64,000 nucleotides of DNA from Lotus japonicus. Its lineage: Eukaryota; Streptophyta; Magnoliopsida; Fabales; Fabaceae. The first letter of the stretch is position 1. Each line of letters opens with the position of its first letter. The position numbers and the translations under genes are program-made. The DNA lies in assembly GCF_012489685.1 (NCBI RefSeq), contig NC_080046.1:42185176-42249175 (forward strand), read 5' to 3'. The notes below the pieces were generated by a model. That model was not told the DNA's origin. It worked only from the letters and a program-made list of their open reading frames with translations, and did not search any database. Of this stretch, positions 55,844 to 64,000 are shown piece after piece.

Positions 55844-56789
55844 CGCTAATGTATAAAGGACTTGTTATTCCAACAACTTGTTCATTTGGAAGCTGAATTA
55901 ATCTATGTCGTGAGATTCTTATGCTGATTGGATGCTTATAAAACTTAAATTTAGCGACTCAATAATTGATTTTACATTCTCATCAAAAACTTAAGCATAA
56001 AAAATATAAGCTATATATGTTCATTTATTCCAATTGTCGTCAAAATTTCATATTTATATAAATACATATTTTAATATAAATGTTCTTCCCCGTGGAATCT
56101 ATATTTTCACAATCAAATAAAAATGGTTTTGTATATCTACTCTTAAAATTATTTAAAAGTATGGAAAAATTATTAAAATTTTATTAAAACATTTTCTATT
56201 AGTTTCAATTTAAAGTATTTTCATGCAAAATGTTAATCATCATGTAGGATCTTTGTACTATATAATTAATAAATATAGACCAAATATGTTAATTCTTCTC
56301 TAATCCTTCGTGTGAGCCCTATATTTACAATCAAATTACAATGCTTCTGTATATATACCCTTAAATTATTTACACAGTTTGGGAAGAGTATTAAAATTAA
56401 ATTAATACATATTTTCTTTTAATTCTAACTTGAAAGTATTTTCATGTAAAATGTTCGTACCTGTATGAGCTTTTTAATATGTAACTTAAACAATAATAAA
56501 TAAAAGTTATATATGTTCGATTATTCCAATTCCCATCAAAAACTCAAATTTGTATATATATTTAACTTTAGACTTATGAAAAAAAATAGAAAATTATATT
56601 AAAGTTTATTGTTTGTTACTTCAGATTGAAAATATTTTAATATAAATGTTATTCTCTGTGGAATCCTTATTTTCACAATCAAATTAAAATGGTTCTGTAT
56701 ATCTACTCTTAAAATTAATTAAAAGTCTGGGAATATTACTAAAATTATATTGAAACATTTTCTATTGGTTTCAACTTGAATGTATTTTC

Positions 56790-57621
56790 TAATGTTATGA
56801 AAACCGGACCGGTCACTGAACCGGTGAAGATACTGATTTAAGGTTTAAAGGTTCAACCGAGGTCGAACCGGGGTCCAACCGGTAGTATTTAAATGGTATT
56901 TAAATATAAATATTAATTATTTATACTATTACAAATATAATTTATACTATATATAACACTAATTATAAACATTTTATATTAAATATGAGAATTTAAATTC
57001 TAAAACTATACTTAAAAAAAAACTTTCGTAAATGAAATGATAGAGATTAGAGAGCTAGCCACCTAGTTATTTTTTTAAAACTACATAGTAACGTTACAAA
57101 ATATTTCATTGCTCTTTTTTTTTTCAATCATTGCATTTATTTTTTGAAAATCTAACAGTAGGCTTATTTTTTTGAAATGAACAGTAGGTTTGTTAAGTGT
57201 TTAGTAGCTGTACAATTTTCTATAAGTAAAGGGGTGAGTAATAAATGTTTAGTAGCTGTACAATTTTTATCTCTCAATTCTTTTTGGTTTTCTCAATCAA
57301 AGGGGTGAGTAATGAATGTTTCTCTTTTGAAAATGAGTTATAAATGTTATATTTTAAAAAAATAATAAATGCCAACAGTTTTATTATGGAAATAACTAAT
57401 ATTAATAGCAACAATACAGAAATCAAGGGCTGCCAGCTTGATATTAGTGCAGGTCTGTTTGGAAAATCAGTTTTTTACCAACCGGTTAAGCCACAGAACC
57501 GGCGGTTTTACCAGTTCTGACCGGTTCTTACGGTTCTTGTCCGGTTTAATAATTCCCGATTTTAGAAGGGCTCCGGACCGGTGAGATGGCCGGCCGGTCC
57601 GTTCCGGTTTTCATAACATTG
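56790..57621. mobile_element. non-autonomous hAT-like element, 832 bp, 8-bp TSD
   Basis: Ends TAATGTTATGAAAACCGG and (inverted) CAATGTTATGAAAACCGG form TIRs of about 17 bp. Further inverted CCGG-rich motifs lie inside. Perfect 8-bp repeats GTATTTTC flank it (56782-56789 and 57622-57629); an 8-bp target is the hAT signature. The target lies in the recurring GTATTTTCATG phrase of the tandem array. No transposase frame is present. Confidence 0.8.
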
Positions 57622-60217
57622 GTATTTTCATGTCAAATCTTCCTCATGTAAGAGCTTTTTACTATATAATTAATAAATATAGACTAAATATGTTTATTTT
57701 CCTCTAATTCCCCGTGAAAGCCCTATAATCACAATCAAACTATAATGCTTTTGTATATATACTCTTAAATTATTTAAAACGTATGGAAAAATTATTAAAA
57801 TTATAATAAAACATTTTCTATTAGTTTCAACTTGAAAGTATTTTCATGCAAAACGTTCCTCATGTTAATTGTTCTCTAATTCCCCGTGGGATCCTTATAT
57901 GGCTATATTCACAATCAAATTATAATGTTTCTGTAATCTACTCTTAAATTATTTATAAAGTATGAGAAACATACTAAAATTAAATAAAAATATATAGTCT
58001 ATTAGTTCCAACTTGAAAGTATAGACTATATTTGTTAATTTATTCCAACTCCAGTATGACTAATATTTAAATCAAAACTTCATTTTTTTTATATATTTAC
58101 TTCTAAACTTATGAAAAAAATGAAAAATTAAATTAGATTTTATTTTTTGTTATTTTTACTTGAAAATATATTTTTGTTAATGTTCTTTCCCGTGGAATCC
58201 CTATTTTCAATGCTTTTATAAATCTACTCTTAAGATTATTTAAAAGTCTGGATAAAGTAATAAAATTATATTAAAACATGTTGTATTAGTTTCAACTTGA
58301 AAATATTTTCATACAAAATACTACTTATGTAGGAGCTTTTTACTATATAATTAAGAAATATAAACTAAATATGTTTATTTTCTCTAATTCCACATGGGAG
58401 CCCTATATTCAAAATCAATATGTTTATATTTACTCCTAAAGTAATTTAAAAAATCAGTTTATTTTTCAATGAATTTTAACATAAAAGTATATTAATGTAA
58501 AATATTCATCCGTGGAAACCTTTTATCATATAATCCAAGAATAAATAAGGAACCAATAAACACTACAACTTTCTTTCTAATGATCACTATTAGTTTAATT
58601 CAAAATTAGATTCAGATTTCCTTTATAATAGTTTTCATTTTTTTATGGTAAACTTTGTTTAGTAAACTTCATTTTTTTCATTTTGAACTTGGATAATGAA
58701 AATGTTCTTCCCCGTGGGTTCCCAATTTTCACAATCAAAGTATATTGCTTCTATATATATTCTCTTAAAATCATTTTAAAAGATTAGAAATAGCATAAAC
58801 TTATGTAGAAAAATTTATCGAAAATAGCTGATACATATAGTGGAAAATAGTAGACATATTTATCATAGTTTTATATATATTTACTTCTAAAAATATTTAA
58901 TTATAACTCCACCGTTCGAATTAGCAGAAGAAGATATTTCTTTATAAATTCTTGGAAGCAATAATAATAATTAAAAGTTCTTGATAGTCACAACAGGTAC
59001 ATCCCTTGAAAATACACAATTTAATCTTTCAAAATTTCAAGTTCATAAGTTTGACAGCTCAATTAAAAATTTCTACTACAAATTGATAACTTCAATGAGC
59101 CCTAAAAAAATGGTTGGAGTTCCCGGGTAATTATTTTTCATTATACACTTTCAAAGTGACATGGGTGGCTGCACAAATAATTAAGTTTGCTTGGAGGATT
59201 GTTTGTCTTTCCAACGTGTGCGGTCCACAATTACACAAATGGTTTGACATATTCAAGAAGAATACATGTTACATTCAATTGAATAGTATAAGTATCTTAA
59301 ATATACACACTGAAGAGGATGGTACCGTCAATTTGTGTACATATGTTTTTTATAAAGACCATCGTCAATTGAAAGGTGTTTACTCAGTTTTGATCTAGAT
59401 GAAAAAACGCAATACATTAATTAAGGGGACCTATGAGACCAACGGAAGCATAAAATAGGAGAGAATAATGGAAAAATTGAAGTTTAAAAACGTAATCAAA
59501 CTGGAATTGGATCATAAACAATCTTTGTTATAATTAAGGAGTTAACTATTTTTTCTATGGAATAACATAAGATATAATTTATAACTAATGAAGATTTATC
59601 TTAATCATGCTATCAAATTACAACGGTAATCAAAACAGTCAACTTATATAATAAATCCATTGAAATTATATTTTTCATCTACCATTACACTGTTTCAAAA
59701 TCTACCCTGTTGTAAATATATAAGTTAATTATTTTTTATAAGGATATTCAAAAAAATCTCATCTTCCCTTTATTTATTTTTATTTTTTTACAAAGCATAA
59801 AGATATATAAAAAAAGCTTTGGGAACAAAGCTCAAAAGAGTACAGGGCAAAAAGGTGATTAGTGAAACAAAAAAGCTATCACCTAACATTGAAGCGCCAA
59901 CCCCAAAAAACCAGAGAAAAAAACGCCCAACAGAACCCCGATCAGGAATATACAATGAATATACCACATAAGAAAATCCAACCTAAGGCTAACCCAAGAG
60001 CAAAGAACCCGCCAAAAAGACTAATTATAAGTTTTGACATTTTTTATATAAAAACCGATAGGCCAATTCCTAGTAGTTTACTAAAGTAATGATTTACCTA
60101 TACCATTAAGTTTTACCTATTTTTTATAAATAAGTTTAAAATAGGTTGCCATATATTCTTATTTTTTCTTATTAAAAATAGTTCTCTATTACAGAAACAC
60201 GTTTTATAAATTGTATA

Positions 60218-60355
60218 CACCCTCCGGTCACTATTATAAGCAAAAGTTAGGTTTTTAGATTCATTCAATAAATGATGTATGTGGGTGATCATTAAAATAG
60301 TCACATACATCATTTATTAAAAATATAACTTTTGCTTATAATAGTAACCGGGTGA
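60218..60355. mobile_element. short palindromic MITE, Stowaway-like
   Basis: Left arm CACCCTCCGGTCACTATTATAAGC and right arm (…GCTTATAATAGTAACCGGGTGA) are inverted repeats that extend through AAAAGTTA and ATAAATGATGTATGTG. TGTATA flanks both ends (60212-60217 and 60356-60361); a TA target within it would fit Stowaway, but the exact edge is ambiguous. About 138 bp, no coding. Confidence 0.68.
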
Positions 60356-60907
60356 TGTATATATCACATACTAATTCAAAATATTCAAATAATAATAATA
60401 ATTTTATTCCTGTTCCAAAAGGAGAGTAAGCAGTTTTGGCATACATTTGTAAACTCTGAAATCTAGGAGTATTCTAGTGGAGTGAAAAATGTCAATTCAA
60501 GATATGGAGGAGACTATGAATGGAGCAGTGATTTGCTTATTGGTTATGTGCCACTACCCTCTCCCTCATTGATATGTGTTAAAATCACACCATAATGTTA
60601 GTCAAATTAGATTTTAGTACTCTTGAGATATTAATATCAAAATAAAATATTATAATCTTATATAAAAAATCGATACTCAATTTGAAATGGAAATAACTCG
60701 TTGATTGACTAAAAGATGATGAAGCAAAAAACATGATCACATTGATTCAAAATCAAGATCCAAAAGCGGCAAAAGTACAAAACAGAATTGTTTGAGAGGG
60801 AGCTTTGGAATTGCTCTTACAAAATTAGACAATGTTTTTTTTTTTTAACATAAATCAAAACTACTGAAACTCAAAGCTATCCCAATGTTTGAAGAGACTG
60901 AAATTCT

Positions 60908-60982
60908 TCATGCATCCTTCTCTTGCTTGATCTCTGTGATTAACTTAGTAGCGGTGGTGCTGCTGCCGCCGCTCCCATCCAT
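60908..60982 (-). other. possible terminal exon, minus strand
   Basis: After a consensus-like acceptor (ACTACAAATTTCAG, minus strand) the frame reads MDGSGGSSTTATKLITEIKQEKDA and stops with TGA at 60910-60908. Base composition differs from its AT-rich flanks. It looks like the last exon of a gene whose upstream exons would lie at higher coordinates, where a LINE now sits. I recognise no family, and it may be coincidence. Confidence 0.25.
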
Positions 60983-61261
60983 CTGAAATTTGTAGTTTCA
61001 ATCACAAAATTTGAAAGTTCAACAAATATACATCAGCCAAGTAAATCGTCTACAACAAACTAATTAATTTTAAAATTAAGCAATTAAGTAATGTGTCTAT
61101 AGCAAAAGAAACAGCAAGCTAATTTAAGGAGAAAAACCAATCAACGTTAATAGCAGCAAGCCTATGGAAAACAATAAACTAATTTTTTTACAAATCAAAG
61201 ATCGATTGATACTTCCACTTGGTTCAAAACGCATCAATCTAAATAAAAAGAAAACAAAAAT

Positions 61262-63972
61262 TTATATTCAAAAATATTGGGGTGTTGTGGGAGAGGATGT
61301 AGTGAAGAAGGTGCTGTCCATTTTAAACGAAGGGGAGGACCCCTCTTGCATAAATAAAACATTTGTCTGCTTGATCCCCAAGATTAAAGCACCGGAGAGC
61401 CCCAAGGATCTTAGGCCCATAAGCCTCTGCAATGTCATTATGAAGCTGGCCACAAAGTGTATTGCAAACAGAATCAAAGTTTTCTTGGGCGAGGTGGTGA
61501 GTGAACAGCAAAGTGCTTTTATCCCTGGAAGACTTATTACGGACAATGCTCTTACTGGTTTTGAAGTCTTTCACTACATGAAAAAAAAGAAAAAAGGAAA
61601 GAAGGGTTACATGGCTTTAAAGCTGGACATGACTAAAGCCTATGATCGTATTGAGTGGAGTTTTCTAGAGAAAGTGCTTGAATACATGGGGTTCCCGGAA
61701 GCAATTTCCTCTTTAATTATGAGGTGTGTCTCTTCTGTTTCCTATGCTATTCTTGTAAATGGAGAGCCTACTGATTATTTCACCCCACAGAGAAGGTTGC
61801 GACAGGGTGACCCTTTATCCCCTTATCTGTTCATCCTTTGTGTTGAAGCCTTTTCTGGTTTGATTAGTGATCAGATAGGGAGAAACAAGCTCCATGGGAT
61901 CAAAGTGGCGAGAGGCGCCCCTCAGATTAGCCACCTCTTCTTTGCGGATGATAGTTTGATTTTTTCCAGGGCAACTATGGAGGAAGCGCATTGTATCATG
62001 GGAGTCATTAGAGAGTATGAACAAGCTTCAGGACAACTTGTTAATTTGGATAAGTCTGCTATTTCTTTCAGCCGAAATGTTACTTCTACCAGTATGGAGA
62101 TGATCCGCAATCGGATGGGTGTAAAGGCTGTTGATGTCCATGACAAGTATCTTGGCTTACCTACTCTTATTGGGCGCTCAAAGAAGCAAATTTTCTCCAA
62201 GGTTGAGGAAAGGGTGTGGGCAAAATTGAAGGGATGGAAGGAAAAAAACTCTATCAAAAGCTGGCAAGGAGATTTTACTAAAATCTGTGGCACAAGCAAT
62301 CCCTAGTTACTATATGAGCTGCTTTAAACTACCTGCAGGTACATGTCAGAGAATTGAGAGCTCAATGGCAAAATTTTGGTGGGGACAAAAGGATAATGAA
62401 CGGAAACTTCATTGGGTTAATTGGAAACAACTTTGCAAACCAAAGAGCAAAGGTGGTTTAGGTTTCCGAGATATTGCTGATTTCAACCAAGCTATGCTGG
62501 CCAAACAGGTATGGAGGCTCCTGAAAGTTGAGGATTCACTGCTGTATAAGGTGTGGAAGGCAAAATACTTCCCAAACAGCTCTCTTCTAGATGAAAAAGT
62601 GGGTTATCAACCAAGTTATACCTGGCGCAGTGTTTGGGGTACTATCAATCTGGTTAAGGAAGGAATAGCATGGCGGGTAGGAGATGGTAGGAAGATCAGA
62701 ATATGGGATGATATCTGGCTGCTTGGAGAGGGCAAAGGAAAAATTACAACTACTCAGGTCCATGGTCTCTCAACCGTTGCTGACTTGCTTAGTCAAAATA
62801 GCAGAATGTGGAATTTTCAACTAATTGATCAGAATTTCCCCAGAGAGATAGCGGATGCAATCAAAGCTGTGCCCCTTGGCTGGAACGTTCGAGATGACTT
62901 CTACTATTGGAGATGGAGTAGAGATGGTCGTTTCTCGGTCAAATCTACCTATTTTCAATTACAAGCAAAAAAACAGGAGCAGACTCCCAGCAGTTCCAAC
63001 TCTGTCTTCCCTTGGATGAAGATATGGAAGGCACCAATACCAGGGAAACTTAAGCATTTTACTTATAGGGTGGCAACAAACACACTACCTTGCAGAGAGA
63101 ACCTCAGTAAACGTGGCGTTCAAGTGCAAAACGAATGCTGTCTTTGTAATCAACAAGTCACTGAATCTATGACTCACTTGTTCTTCCACTGCCAATGGGC
63201 TCGAGCTCTCTGGTTTTCAGGTCCCACTGGCCTTCGCACAGACTCTATCCAGGACCGCTTGGCAGACTGGTTTCGAGGTCTTTGCTCAGCATACGCTCCA
63301 AAGGATTTGGTGCATGTTATCCTCGGCTTATGGACGATATGGAAAGCTAGGAATCAGAAATTGTTCAGTAATGAGCTTCTCCCACCTGATATAGCAATGC
63401 AGAATAGCCTAAAGTTTTTTACTGAATGGAACGATGCTCAAGATTGGAATATGGATAAGGAGGAATCGAGCTGCATAAGGAAATGGGAGCCACCGCCTGA
63501 AGGTACCATAAAAATCAATGTGGATGCCGGATGGACAGGACAAAACTCTACTGGTTACGGCATGGTCGCTCGCTCTCATGATTCACAAATGATGGTGGCA
63601 GCTACATACCTTGAGTCCTATCGACTAGATCCAACTAGTGCAGAAGCGTTGGCGATGAGATGGTGCCTACAGAACGCAACAGAAATGCAAATTGAGGATG
63701 CTATTATAGAGTCTGATTCCCTGGTTGTAGTTAATGCAATTCACGGCAGGGGTAGCAGACTAGATATAGAGCCCATCATAGCTGATTGTAGACACATCAT
63801 CGAAGCATTCCATTCACTGATTATTAAACATGTCAATAGGAGAGCAAATAATGCTGCTCATGTACTAGCTTCAATGGCTAACATCTTTCCTTCAAACTTT
63901 CGGTGGGATGCCCCCCCTAGAGCTTTGGCTGAGGCAATCTTTGTAGACACTTATGACCATTATTATGAATAA
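61262..63972 (+). pseudogene. LINE ORF2 reverse transcriptase and RNase H, one frameshift
   Basis: The protein copies LINE RNA into DNA at the target. RT motifs are clear: DLRPISLCNVIMKLATK, QSAFIPGRLITDNAL, ALKLDMTKAYDRIEW, RRLRQGDPLSPYLF and the catalytic FADDS (near 61942-61956). The frame shifts near 62245 in a run of A residues and resumes as ILLKSVAQAIPSYYMSCFKLP, through the zf-RVT region (WMKIWKAPIPGKLKHFTYRV … CCLCNQQVTESMTHLFFHC), to an RNase H domain (INVDAGW, AEALAMRW, ESDSLVVV) and the stop at 63970-63972. Only this one lesion is seen in about 2.7 kb, so the copy is relatively young. Without the 5' part it could not have been autonomous. Confidence 0.88.
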
Positions 63973-64000
63973 TATGCCTCGTACTTGAATTCAAAAAAAA
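61262..64000 (+). mobile_element. L1-type LINE, 5'-truncated, poly(A) at window end
   Basis: Coding begins abruptly inside the reverse transcriptase region (KYWGVVGEDVVKKVL), with no ORF1 or endonuclease, as expected for 5' truncation. RT, zinc-knuckle and RNase H follow, then a short 3' UTR and an A run at the very end of the window (63993-64000). The 3' target duplication would lie beyond the window. Confidence 0.85.

Larger units (their letters stand above)
55440..58960. repeat. degenerate tandem repeat array, about 3.5 kb
   Basis: A phrase recurs with substitutions: GTTCTTCCCCGTGGAATC, TTTTCACAATCAAAT, GCTTCTGTATATCTACTCTT, ATTATATTAAAACATTTTCTATTAGTTTCAACTTGAAAGTATTTTCATG (in pieces). 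It appears near 55465, 56090, 56325, 56645, 57695, 57875, 58185, 58390 and 58705. Alternate copies carry GGAGCTTTTTACTATATAATTAA, suggesting a two-part higher-order unit. No coding capacity; the array is strongly diverged, so old. It is interrupted by a microsatellite and a hAT-like element. Confidence 0.75.
58961..61261. other. AT-rich region before the LINE
   Basis: Mostly unassigned. Open frame 59114-59398 (94 residues, plus) has no recognisable domain. 59795-60070 contains AC-rich, low-complexity sequence that resembles antisense 3' ends of plant retroposons but without target repeats. A MITE lies at 60218-60355 and a possible short exon at 60908-60982. Confidence 0.45.

Noticed and set aside
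55609..55896. Open frame with a long Leu/Ser repeat
   Set aside because: It is the translation of the (TC)35 microsatellite; the flanks are the AT-rich tandem array and no domain is present.
1..64000. CRISPR array, prokaryotic operon or phage-type system
   Set aside because: Introns, LTR elements and P450 genes show plant nuclear DNA; no regularly spaced short repeats with unique spacers were seen.

Overview
This window looks like plant nuclear DNA, most likely from a legume. It is AT-rich, has short GT-AG introns, and is dominated by plant-type transposable elements: a SIRE-type Ty1/copia element, Tat and Athila lineage Ty3/gypsy elements, an L1-type LINE, Helitrons, MITEs and a tRNA-derived SINE. 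The legume call is an inference from the SIRE-type element and from CYP71D-like P450 genes. No tRNA, rRNA or CRISPR was found. Only two convincing host protein genes are present, a tandem pair of cytochrome P450s (41747-43507 and 48528-50354).

Layout. 1 to about 9100 is the 3' part of a decayed SIRE-type copia element (gag-pol, env-like ORF, 3' LTR) whose env-like ORF is split by a truncated LTR of another family. 9100-16100 is a graveyard: a Mutator-type MITE with a 10-bp target duplication, three Helitron 3' ends in a row, a 1-kb poly(A) retroposon with a 16-bp target duplication, a Stowaway-like MITE, and a 746-bp segment in three tandem copies, each carrying the same SINE. 16130-50855 is an ancestral tandem duplication of a P450 gene plus its upstream region. 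The left copy is split by a 22.9-kb Tat-lineage retrotransposon (17701-40636, TSD ATAGG) that itself sits in a small retroposon, and its 5' LTR is split by an 8.8-kb Athila-type element (31368-40165, TSD AGTCT). The right copy carries a 2.15-kb solo LTR (44547-46694, TSD AGGTG). 51421-53650 is a decayed Helitron helicase with a recognisable 3' terminus. 55440-58960 is a degenerate tandem repeat array holding a (TC)35 microsatellite and a hAT-like element. 61262-64000 is a 5'-truncated LINE ending in poly(A).

How the parts relate. The Tat element reads on the minus strand (5' LTR, gag, protease, RT, RNase H, integrase). Between pol and its 3' LTR it carries, on the opposite strand, a five-exon gene with a plant mobile domain whose exons are all open and in phase, although gag-pol has nonsense and frameshift mutations. 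The Athila element has lost RT, RNase H and integrase. It keeps an open gag-protease frame that runs into a second gag-like fragment, and an env-like ORF preceded by what looks like its own TATA box, leader exon and intron. LTR divergence counted by eye is about 10 substitutions in 801 bp for Tat and about 8 in 1331 bp plus one 21-bp indel for Athila, which agrees with the nesting order.

The most interesting items are the antisense plant-mobile-domain gene, the internal promoter and leader-intron unit in Athila, the gag-protease-gag fusion, and a tiny in-frame poly(A) insertion in the second P450.
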